From: Pacificibacter marinus
Lineage (GTDB): Bacteria > Pseudomonadota > Alphaproteobacteria > Rhodobacterales > Rhodobacteraceae
Assembly (NCBI RefSeq): GCF_900109555.1
Contig: NZ_FNZV01000001.1
Coordinates: 1 to 64,000, forward strand
Direction: 5' to 3'
DNA: 64,000 bases
Below are positions 9,201 through 15,124 of this stretch, in pieces. Positions within the stretch are counted from its first letter, which is position 1. Each line of letters starts with the position of its first letter. The position numbers were made by a program, and so were the translations under genes. Under the pieces are notes generated by a model that saw nothing but the letters and a program-made list of their open reading frames with translations, searched no databases and had not been told where the DNA came from.

Positions 9201-9323
9201 TGCCAAATTAGCAGCCGATAGTGAGAAAATCGCCAACAAAAAAACGACCACCTTCGTTCGAACCACCATGTAATGACGCAGCAAACTTTGAGCAGAGCAA
9301 CAACGTGAAATTGAGAGATTCAT
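6282..9323 (-). CDS. large secreted protein: TadG-like region, GEVED, SdrD_B-like and DUF11-like domains
   Basis: A protein of 1013 residues from the first ATG; Met19 (9269) gives a more classical signal peptide (VVVFLLAIFSLSAANLAQAQ) and may be the true start, though neither start has a strong ribosome binding site. Residues about 60-250 resemble the leucine- and aspartate-rich central region of TadG-like proteins (GTDVSLSVLDWNAMAGANID, then EILLQVVEPPHFECGG). Around 560-670 is a GEVED domain (AWIDWNGDGTFGAGEQI; DGEVEDHAVAL). Around 675-760 is an SdrD_B/Cna_B-like module (LSGQVIADTGTGNG... GNWSVDLPPG). The last about 130 residues are DUF11-like (IVEKTVENL, RIRITNTGIDSVRGVHIHD). No membrane anchor or sorting signal is seen at the end. 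Likely exported, surface-associated; function unknown. Confidence 0.8.
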   Translation of the reverse strand: MNLSISRCCSAQSLLRHYMVVRTKVVVFLLAIFSLSAANLAQAQDSCGAACVFAGPRMASVESSEAELLGPILSGLLGTDVSLSVLDWNAMAGANIDLLGLLGENGQDVTVSDPGQIANVDLTLLDLVQASAAVAEADGDTALVNALNALSVPIAELNQTINLADLITIGLPQGALATLELNALDLIGGAIQLYNYENVVTTTQPIALNNAILQQFGIGGAEILLQVVEPPHFECGGAGTQFHTSTVRAKLSVDLADIGLDTAVLDGALGALLGGLIATDVTLGDVDLYFEFGRVDGTILSADPVTETASVILAPSAIDLFLGGIDDAIFFNRNRPIAQSDVEFATIAQLDVSLFGGLVQENAGIRVKSFAQSAPQISETLFFSPPYPQRQSTGDGASSFSDLIGTLAENLDVDVEDSLGNLVGPLIDTTIEPLVGDLVGGLLVDAISPSLDLTVDPLLGFFGVGIGEAEASISGVTSICTDYADCPISGRAPDGTATANYGSPYHLIYETLFMGSAVPDMESGPQANPTATGDDESGIDDEDGVVLPPLPVGTTQTIEVSVSETGGEAGYLQAWIDWNGDGTFGAGEQIASDMTSSGAGVISLSVAVPLNARPGASFARFRWSTQPGLDPIENAPDGEVEDHAVALSGPPRPRLSGQVIADTGTGNGSAHDGALNGGEAGLAAVSVRIETPDGQTIAVTSTDDLGNWSVDLPPGFEGPALARVVVPDGMLAISKSISGSPAIVSSPPNDGGGILLDLAADSIVSNLAFGLVPVPRLSENSVAYAQSGQIALLFHDYVAGSKGSVAFSVEDLSLPSEGAASVALFHDEDCDGTLGAVISAPFAVEVGDRICILSRVATGSGLPDGAAITYRLTAITAFDDVSVTLQADNTDRVTIGSGGGIIVEKTVENLTRMTGESHSNSGGPADILLYRIRITNTGIDSVRGVHIHDHTPPYTSLDGGITQTLTIGSGTECTLALPDIVTPGYVGGIRWECDGEVLPGSAATFEFRTRIDK

Positions 9324-9659
9324 TTGAGCTCAAGCCCCGCTTCGGTCGAAACCATGGCTGTTTGGTACAACAGCGCAATTATAGGTTGGGTAATCATAAA
9401 AATTTTTACTTCGTATTCGGTTGCAAAATTATGAACTGGGTGCCTCGTTTATCGTGCGACCAGCGAAATAAACGAGTTCTTTGCCGATCCTGCCAAGATC
9501 TAATTATCACGGAAAATCTAATCGGTCCCTGCTCATTGGTATGACTTCGATCTCTTAAGGATAGTGGCTCATGAAGGCCAACCGAGATTAAATCAGACAA
9601 CATTAGAACGTAGCAGGTTTTCACTCGGCTTTCGAAAAGGACAAGGCTTGTTTCACATG
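9324..9659. other. gene-free stretch upstream of the IS110 element
   Basis: No gene is supported. A 9-bp inverted repeat, CTCGTTTAT (9444-9452) and ATAAACGAG (9468-9476), could form a hairpin. The AT-rich part 9370-9420 may carry the promoter of the large secreted protein on the minus strand; no hexamers are convincing. Confidence 0.4.
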
Positions 9660-9712
9660 TAGCGAAGGTCCAGAAACCGCCCTTGTGCAGATCGACGTGA
9701 ACGGCCCGAAGC
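9660..9712. repeat. dispersed intergenic repeat, copy D, left part (interrupted by IS110 element)
   Basis: TAGCGAAGGTCCAGAAACC, then TTGTGCAGATCGACGTGAAC, then GGCCCGAAGC. The sequence breaks off at 9712 and continues after the insertion sequence at 11115 with GAAGCCGACGTTTAAC. Joining the two parts restores the same right half as in copy C. Confidence 0.7.
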
Positions 9713-9793
9713 ATGCGTAATTGGGCTACCCTCTGTTCTGAGGTCGAGCTCCCGATAAGATCACGGGATGACTGTGAACAAGGGAGAAAGAAG

Positions 9794-10828
9794 ATGGAAT
9801 ATTTTGCCGGAATAGACGTATCGCTTCGATCCTGTGCGCTTTGCATTGTGGATGGCAAGGGGAAGGTGCTTCTTGAACGAGAGCTACCATGCGAGATCAG
9901 CGATATCACTAATTGCCTTGCTGAGTTTGCACATCCGATTGAACGGGTCGGCTTTGAAGCAGGTACTCTGAGCCAGCACCTATACTTCGGTTTGACAACA
10001 GAAGGCTTCGATGTGGCCTGCATGGAGGCGCGACAGGTCAATGCGGCGCTGTCAGCAATGCGGAACAAAACAAACAAGAATGATGCCCGTGGGATTGCCC
10101 AAGTGCTACGGACGGGCTGGTTCAGTCCAGTACATATGAAGAGCCGAAAGGCACATGGTGTGCGTGCCTTGCTCAGCACACGCAAGGCGTTGCTGAAGAA
10201 AACGATGGATTTGGCAAACGAAGTGCGTGGACTGCTGAAGATCTTCGGCATTCGTCTGCCCATGACCGTCAAGTATGGCAGTTTTGATGGTGTCGTCCGT
10301 CCGCTGATTGAGATGGATGATGTTTTGGCGCATGCCTTGGTGCCACTATTGGATGCACGCGTGGTTTTGTATCAGCACTTTCTGGAACTGGATCGGCGCG
10401 TCAAACGCGCAGCCAGCCATGACGAAGTTTGCATGCGGTTGATGACCGTTCCAGGCGTCGGGCCGATCGCATCGCTGACCTTCAAAGCAGCTGTAGACGA
10501 TCCGACGCGCTTCAAACGATCACGGACTGTAGGTGCGCATTTTGGGCTGACGCCGCGACGATATCAGTCGGGTGAGCACGACAATCCCGGTCGTATATCA
10601 AAGGCAGGTGACCGAGATGTCCGTGCAACTTTGTATGCCGCTGCCAACGCATTTCTGATGCGAACGATGGCCGGGTCCCAGATCAAATCTTGGGGCATGC
10701 GACTGATGCGCACCAAAGGACGACGCCGTGCAGTTGTTGCAGTTGCACGCAAACTCGCCGTCTTGCTCCACAGGATGTGGGTTGATGGCACTGAATTCCG
10801 TCAGGATCCGGTGGGAGGCAAGGCATGA
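9794..10828 (+). CDS. IS110-family transposase (DEDD recombinase)
   Basis: 344 residues. The N-terminal RuvC-like DEDD domain begins with FAGIDVSLRSCALCIVDG (first Asp at residue 7), continues with GFEAGTLSQHLYF (Glu) and KTNKNDARGIAQ (the paired Asp region). The C-terminal Transposase_20 part has LMTVPGVGPIASLTF and GLTPRRYQSGE, with the family serine expected in the following segment. The ATG at 9794 is preceded by AGGGAGAAAG; an upstream ATG at 9713 exists at the very edge of the element but lacks such a site. It looks intact, so the element may still be active. Confidence 0.92.
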   Translation: MEYFAGIDVSLRSCALCIVDGKGKVLLERELPCEISDITNCLAEFAHPIERVGFEAGTLSQHLYFGLTTEGFDVACMEARQVNAALSAMRNKTNKNDARGIAQVLRTGWFSPVHMKSRKAHGVRALLSTRKALLKKTMDLANEVRGLLKIFGIRLPMTVKYGSFDGVVRPLIEMDDVLAHALVPLLDARVVLYQHFLELDRRVKRAASHDEVCMRLMTVPGVGPIASLTFKAAVDDPTRFKRSRTVGAHFGLTPRRYQSGEHDNPGRISKAGDRDVRATLYAAANAFLMRTMAGSQIKSWGMRLMRTKGRRRAVVAVARKLAVLLHRMWVDGTEFRQDPVGGKA

Positions 10829-11114
10829 TCTAAAACGCAACCACCCAATCCTAACGGGGTCGTCCCTCACCGGACGAGGTTCGTGCCCTCTCGGGCATGT
10901 AAACATGCCCTGTCTGGTAATAGAAGAAGCCGAAAATGTCTGCTGCGCAACGTGAAGCGCGCCCCAAAGCAAGGCTCTCCACTGCCTATCCGACATATGC
11001 GTGCAGCGGTGCCATCACGGCATCAACAAGACTGCGAAGAGAAGCGTGACCCGGATGAGTGACAAAGACCTAAAATGACAAGGAAAAAGAGCTTGACCTA
11101 AACACCCAATTAGA
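10829..11114 (+). ncRNA. candidate bridge RNA region of the IS110-family element
   Basis: Members of the IS110 family encode a structured 'bridge' RNA in their long non-coding end that pairs with donor and target DNA; in the IS1111 group this end lies downstream of the transposase. These 286 bases are the only long non-coding part of the element. They can form several stems, for instance GGGCATGT-AA-ACATGCCC (10893-10910) and CCTC...GAGG around it (10865-10879). The 9-mer AGAAGCCGA at 10925-10933 also occurs across the right insertion junction (11114-11122), and CACCCAAT at about 10842 recurs near the right end, as might be expected for guide segments. RNA boundaries are unknown; this is inference. 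Confidence 0.4.
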
Positions 11115-11430
11115 GAAGCCGACGTTTAACAATTGGTTTGATACTGCGGCGCAGCTTTCGTTTTACGGCCTTTCTTGCGGTTGCAACATCTTGTGGGCTT
11201 GAAGCCCCTGTATGTGGAAAAGCGCACCTCTGCGCTGCCCAACAATGACCGACATTCGTTTGTGCGGCTTCTAAGCAACAGTGCTATCCACTGAGGTCAC
11301 GTGAGCGAGCAAACCAGTTGCTTACAGCAAACGAAAGCTGTCTCCCTAGGTTATTCCAATTCGAAGGGCGATCATCTTGCTTGCTCTTGCGGAATTCCCA
11401 CTAAGCACTTGGCAAAAAGAGTTTATAAGC
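11115..11430. other. right remainder of repeat copy D and upstream region of the ubiquitin-autotransporter gene
   Basis: Positions 11115-11130 complete the interrupted repeat. The rest (300 bases) has no supported gene. Hairpin-prone segments occur (GGGCTTGAAGCCC at 11199-11211; AAAAGCGCACCTCTGCGCTG near 11218). The promoter of the downstream gene must be in this stretch or within the insertion sequence; no clear hexamer pair is visible. The site before the start codon (AAAAAGAG) is weak. Confidence 0.45.
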
Positions 11431-12603
11431 ATGCGGCATCTACTAATATCGGCGTTCATTTTCGCTCTGGCAAGTTCCGCAACACCAGTGATTGCGATGC
11501 AGATTTTTGTCAAAATGCCTACGGAGCAGACCATTACTCTCGACGTCGAAGCCAATGATACAGTCGAAAATGTCAAATCCAAAGTTCAAGAGAAACAGGG
11601 CATTCCACCGGAACAGCAACGCTTGATTTTTGCCGGTACGCAACTTCAAGTCGGTCGGACGCTTTCCGATTACAACATTGGGAAGGAATCCACGCTTGAT
11701 CTATTCTATGTACAGAGTGGAGCTGTCGATGCCGGCCCCGTTGCCGCCATTAGCGCCAACGGCCAGACGCGAGCAATGCAAACCGGTACAAGTAATAACT
11801 CCCGAAGCCGTTTAGGCGAAAGCTCTAGCAATATCGTGTCCCGGAGCCAGCTGTTTTTTTCGACCCAAAACCTGTCGAACAATTCGTTGGAGAGGCCTGA
11901 GTTGAACGTCTGGTTCTTGGCAGAGGGCCGACATTACAGCGGTGGCTACGATGGCTATTCTGCGGATGTGGTTTTCGGTGCGGATAAGTTGTTTTCCAAC
12001 AATTTCTTGGCCGGCTTAATGCTTGGCTATGGCCACGTCGACATCAGCGACGCAACTGGCAGCGTTGGCGCGAACTCTCCTGCCGTTGGTGCGTACTTTG
12101 CTACCAAGTTCGCTGGGGACTTAATACTGGATGGCTACTTCAGCTACGCACGGCCTGAGTACAAGCTTGATGGTGCCACCTTAAAATCTGATCGCATTTC
12201 TGCCTCACTTGCACTGAGCGGCGATCACACAATAGGCACATTGAACATCCGTCCTTTTACATCTGTCAGTGGATATAGCGAAAGCCAACCGTCCTACATA
12301 GGAGGCGGTGGAGCGGTTGCCGCAAATGACATCTATGAATATAAAGCGTCATTGGGTGCAAGGTTCGAGGTGACCAGCGCCTTAGGCTTCACGGGCATGA
12401 CATCTTATATGAGCGCCGCAGTTGACTATGGTCGCTCAAAGTCGACATCAACGGGAACCGAGGACTTTGCCGCTCCTCGCCTTGGCTTCGGTGTGAGCGG
12501 CCCTGTCGGCGAAGGTTATCTCAGTATTGATCTTGATGGCGGTAAGGTGTCTTCGGAAACTTACGATTTGGGTCTTCGAGCTAACTACAGTTTTAACTTC
12601 TAG
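11431..12603 (+). CDS. signal peptide-ubiquitin-autotransporter beta-barrel fusion
   Basis: 390 residues from the ATG at 11431; an upstream in-frame start at 11377 would add 18 residues and spoil the signal peptide. Residues 1-22 are a Sec signal peptide ([19 protein letters not shown]). Residues 23-98 (DNA 11497-11724) align without gaps to human ubiquitin: 52 of 76 identical, 51 of the first 69, including [13 protein letters not shown] and [15 protein letters not shown]. Predicted cleavage after Ala22 would make ubiquitin Met1 the new N-terminus. Retained lysines: 6, 27, 29, 33, 63; Lys11 is Gln and Lys48 is Thr. Of the Leu8/Ile44/Val70 patch only Ile44 remains. The C-terminal LRLRGG is replaced (YVQSGA) and runs on into a Ser/Asn-rich linker (99-157). 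Residues 158-390 form an autotransporter-type barrel of alternating strands ending in Phe (LRANYSFNF). Inferred role: outer-membrane display or secretion of a ubiquitin-like passenger that cannot be conjugated through its tail. Confidence 0.93.
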   Translation: MRHLLISAFIFALASSATPVIAMQIFVKMPTEQTITLDVEANDTVENVKSKVQEKQGIPPEQQRLIFAGTQLQVGRTLSDYNIGKESTLDLFYVQSGAVDAGPVAAISANGQTRAMQTGTSNNSRSRLGESSSNIVSRSQLFFSTQNLSNNSLERPELNVWFLAEGRHYSGGYDGYSADVVFGADKLFSNNFLAGLMLGYGHVDISDATGSVGANSPAVGAYFATKFAGDLILDGYFSYARPEYKLDGATLKSDRISASLALSGDHTIGTLNIRPFTSVSGYSESQPSYIGGGGAVAANDIYEYKASLGARFEVTSALGFTGMTSYMSAAVDYGRSKSTSTGTEDFAAPRLGFGVSGPVGEGYLSIDLDGGKVSSETYDLGLRANYSFNF

Positions 12604-12985
12604 GATGCAGCCAATTGCTGTGCGCGCAATCGCCGTGACAGCAGTCGCGACATATTCGTTACAGCGGCAGGAGGGCTACTGTTCGAAAATATGTCTTTCG
12701 GCTCATTCGCATCAAATTTCTGGTTGAGCATCAGTGGGCCGCCAGTGACGTGACCGCGTGCAAATTACCAACTTCCACACTTTGGCATTCATTCAACCTG
12801 TCGCCGCGCTGATTGCAAATTATTCATCAGTAAACTCTGGCTCGACGAAAGAAGTCCAAGCCAATCTTAAGTGCCTCGGGAGGGGCCGCTTTGACTGTTT
12901 ATAGTTGGGAATCCTGCGTCATAGCTAAGGTCCGGTTCCCGCCCGACGTGTCGGCCTACAAGAGTCCACCGCCGTTTACGGACAT
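12604..12985. other. intergenic region with repeat copy E
   Basis: No gene is supported between the autotransporter stop and the methyltransferase stop (convergent genes). A copy of the dispersed repeat starts at 12922: TAGCTAAGGTCCGGTTCCC, then GCCCGACGTGT, and a decayed right half GCCGTTTACGGAC reaching 12983. I see no clear terminator for either gene. Confidence 0.5.
12922..12983. repeat. dispersed intergenic repeat, copy E
   Basis: The left half TAGCTAAGGTCCGGTTCCC differs by one base from copy C at 5952. The right half is diverged. Confidence 0.55.
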
Positions 12986-13666
12986 TCATGCCGATGAATG
13001 CCGATAGCCGATCCACCCCTTAAATGTGAACGCGGCATAGAACAGCTGAATATCCGTGAGCCCAGCCTCTTCTAATAAGGTCGTGTCTTCTCGCGGCGTC
13101 AGGATCGGCAGGCGCTTTTTGAATGTTTCGATGCTCTTTTGTGCTTGTTCGGAGGGTATCCCATGGGACATCATCAATGCAGCGTTCCGACGTAGCCAGA
13201 CGTCTCGTTCGGCGCCCTCCGGCGCGCTATGATGCATCACGATCAGCGGTGCGCCTGGGCGCAAGCGCCGCGCGATCTCTTGCAACGTGCGCAAGCGCTC
13301 TTCGCGCGGCAGGAAGTGTAGAGTCAGCAAGCAGGTTGCGCCATCGAAGGGGCCAATCGGCGCATCATCGATATAGCCTTGGGTGAATGACACGCGGCCA
13401 GCCTGACCGCCCAGCGTCAGGTGGGCTTGATCGATCATCTCGGCAGAGGGGTCGATGCCGTCAAAATGCCAATCGGGTTGCATATCTGTGAAGGCTTTTA
13501 GCTCAAGGCCACCACCAGCGCCCAATACCATCACGCGACCTGAGGCAGGCACCTGTTCGGCCAGCAAAATTCCAGCCATGCGATACATATCTTGCAGGCC
13601 GGGAACAAGACGTGCAGTCCTTGCTGCGTATCCGGGGGCATCCCGCGTGAATGTGTGATTGCTCAT
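12986..13666 (-). CDS. class I SAM-dependent methyltransferase
   Basis: 226 residues from the ATG at 13666, chosen because AAAGGAGAG precedes it; the frame is open 11 codons further. Motif I of class I methyltransferases is VMVLGAGGGLEL (about residues 46-57), motif II is FDGIDPSAEMI, and motif IV is GPFDGATCLLTLHFL. The start region DAPGYAARTARLVPGLQDMYRM is typical of the 'class I SAM-dependent methyltransferase' group near UbiE and Trm-like enzymes. The substrate cannot be told. It is the last gene of an operon with a thioredoxin reductase-like flavoprotein (11 bp gap) and an Rrf2 regulator, so the substrate may be a thiol-reactive or redox-active compound; that is inference. Confidence 0.85.
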   Translation of the reverse strand: MSNHTFTRDAPGYAARTARLVPGLQDMYRMAGILLAEQVPASGRVMVLGAGGGLELKAFTDMQPDWHFDGIDPSAEMIDQAHLTLGGQAGRVSFTQGYIDDAPIGPFDGATCLLTLHFLPREERLRTLQEIARRLRPGAPLIVMHHSAPEGAERDVWLRRNAALMMSHGIPSEQAQKSIETFKKRLPILTPREDTTLLEEAGLTDIQLFYAAFTFKGWIGYRHSSA

Positions 13667-13677
13667 GCCTCTCTCCT

Positions 13678-14574
13678 TTATCCATGCATGTCTGGCCAAA
13701 CCAGTGAGCGATGAAGTTGCAGGCCAGCCATGGCGCCGTCACCAACGGCAAAAGACAATGAATGCGGCATTTGGGCGACGTCACCGCAGGCGTATACGCC
13801 GCGCACCGTGGTTTCTTTCGCCCCGTCCACAGCGATCATCTGACCCATCGGTCCCTCTGCAATTGTGCAACCCAGTTTGGCTGGCAAAGTGGTCGAGGGC
13901 GTGACCGTCGGCGCAACAAAGAGCCCCGCAAATGACAGCGTCCGGCCATCAGCCAGTTGCACGCCGACCTCCCCCGTCAGAGCGCGGATGGCGGTGTCTT
14001 CGATAGTAACGCCTTTCTGCTCCAGAGCCTGCTGGGCAGCGGGGGCAAGCGGCAGGACACCGTTGGTGAAAAACGTGACCGTGCCCCACTCCGCCAACAG
14101 CTCGGCCTGATGCGTTGACATCGGGCCGGACGCGATAACGCCGATGCGGCCCTGATCAAGCTCGTAGCCATGGCAATAGGGGCAATGAAAGACGGACTTC
14201 CCCCACCGTTCCGCCAGCCCGTCGATCTCTGGCAGGTGGTCGGTTACCCCAGTCGCAAACAGGATACGGCGACTGCGGTAGGTTTGATTGCCCACGGCTT
14301 CCACGACAAACGTGTCACGTTCTCCGGTGACAGAGGCGGCCTTGCCTTCGACCCAAGTCAGGGTCGGATAGGCCTCCAACTGGCAGCGGGCATCATGGGC
14401 GATGACGGCAGGGTCTACGCCGTCCTGCCCCAGAAACCCATGAGAATGACTGGCCGTGCGGTTGCGCCGCTGTCCGGCGTCGATGACCAGCACTGAGCGG
14501 CGGGCACGCAGAAGCTGGAGGGAAGCTGCCATGCCAGCATAGCTTCCCCCGATGACGATGACATCATGGATCAT
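13678..14574 (-). CDS. thioredoxin reductase-like FAD/NAD(P)-dependent oxidoreductase
   Basis: 298 residues. FAD-binding motif VIVIGGSYAGMAASLQLLR at residues 5-23, a second nucleotide-binding segment GRIGVIASGPMSTHQAELL near 145, the FAD-closing motif GVYACGDVAQMPHSL near 265, and a CPYC pair near residue 134 at the position of the redox-active cysteines of thioredoxin reductases (CHGYE follows). It is shorter than true TrxB proteins and the NADPH motif lacks the canonical GxGxxA, so it belongs to the wider family. Its ATG starts directly after the TAA of the Rrf2 gene, showing one transcript. Confidence 0.88.
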   Translation of the reverse strand: MIHDVIVIGGSYAGMAASLQLLRARRSVLVIDAGQRRNRTASHSHGFLGQDGVDPAVIAHDARCQLEAYPTLTWVEGKAASVTGERDTFVVEAVGNQTYRSRRILFATGVTDHLPEIDGLAERWGKSVFHCPYCHGYELDQGRIGVIASGPMSTHQAELLAEWGTVTFFTNGVLPLAPAAQQALEQKGVTIEDTAIRALTGEVGVQLADGRTLSFAGLFVAPTVTPSTTLPAKLGCTIAEGPMGQMIAVDGAKETTVRGVYACGDVAQMPHSLSFAVGDGAMAGLQLHRSLVWPDMHG

Positions 14575-15021
14575 TTAAAGGTCTTTCTGTTTAAGCCGTG
14601 CCGCGTATCGCACCGCAAAATCCGCTGCGAGGTCGGCAAGGGTAATTTCTCCAAAACGCGCCAACAGCAGGGCCTCAGCCTCGGCAAAACTTTGGTCTAG
14701 CGCTGCATTGACAGCCTGTTCGACAAGACAGTCGGGTGCTTCGTTGCGGTTGCCAACGGCGAATAACGCGGGTTCCCCCAAGGCATCATGCAGGTGGCGA
14801 AGCGTAACCACAGACAGGTCAGCCGTGATGCGCCAGCCACCCGCATGGCCCCGATCCGAGGTGACAATACCCGCATCCCGCAGGAACCCCATCGTCCGCC
14901 GAACAACGACAGGGTTTGTGGCAAGGCACTTTGCAAGGTCGTCGGATGTCATGGGGCCATCGCGCTCAGCCATATGGAGGAGCGCATGTAGTACAGAGGA
15001 GAGGCGACTATCACGTTTCAT
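14575..15021 (-). CDS. Rrf2 family transcriptional regulator
   Basis: 148 residues. The N-terminal winged helix has the Rrf2 pattern SSVLHALLHMAERDGPMTSD and NPVVVRRTMGFLRDAGIV, with the wing SDRGHAGGWRI (family consensus G..GG..L). The usual three cysteines for an Fe-S cluster are not present; one cysteine (PDCLVEQAV) remains, as in the YwnA/CymR-like thiol- or electrophile-sensing branch. It is the first gene of the operon with the flavoprotein and the methyltransferase, and probably represses it. A TAACT-5-AGTTA inverted repeat lies immediately before its start codon. Confidence 0.88.
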   Translation of the reverse strand: MKRDSRLSSVLHALLHMAERDGPMTSDDLAKCLATNPVVVRRTMGFLRDAGIVTSDRGHAGGWRITADLSVVTLRHLHDALGEPALFAVGNRNEAPDCLVEQAVNAALDQSFAEAEALLLARFGEITLADLAADFAVRYAARLKQKDL

Positions 15022-15022
15022 G

Positions 15023-15057
15023 TAACTTCAATAGTTATGATTCGGGCATTTTGTCAA
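15023..15057 (-). promoter_or_regulatory. likely promoter and operator of the Rrf2 operon
   Basis: Reading on the minus strand, TTGACA stands at 15057-15052, followed by an AT-rich stretch containing the inverted repeat TAACT TCAAT AGTTA (15023-15037) just before the start codon. The arrangement fits an autorepressed Rrf2 promoter with the operator overlapping the -10 region. The -10 hexamer is not distinct. Confidence 0.4.
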
Positions 15058-15124
15058 GCAGTGCCCTTATTGCCGAACGTGGGTGGGTAAATATGGGCGC
15101 ACATCTGCCTTTTGGCAAAGTCCG

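Larger units (their letters stand above)
9713..11114 (+). mobile_element. complete IS110-family insertion sequence (IS1111-like layout)
   Basis: I place the ends at 9713 and 11114 because the flanks there carry a direct repeat GAAGC (9708-9712 and 11115-11119) and together rebuild a dispersed repeat copy. Near the ends lies an inverted TAATTGGG (9718-9725) / CCCAATTA (11105-11112). The element is about 1402 bp, within the usual range of the family, and contains one transposase gene with about 81 bp before it and 286 bp after it. A long non-coding tail downstream of the gene and short subterminal inverted repeats fit the IS1111 subgroup, as opposed to the IS110 subgroup in which the long non-coding part is upstream. 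The exact ends could shift by up to five bases because of the direct repeat. Confidence 0.75.

Noticed and set aside
11431-12603. Eukaryotic contamination or chimeric assembly as explanation for the ubiquitin sequence
   Set aside because: The ubiquitin text is in frame with a bacterial signal peptide before it and an outer-membrane barrel after it, without introns or poly-A traits, and lies between bacterial genes.
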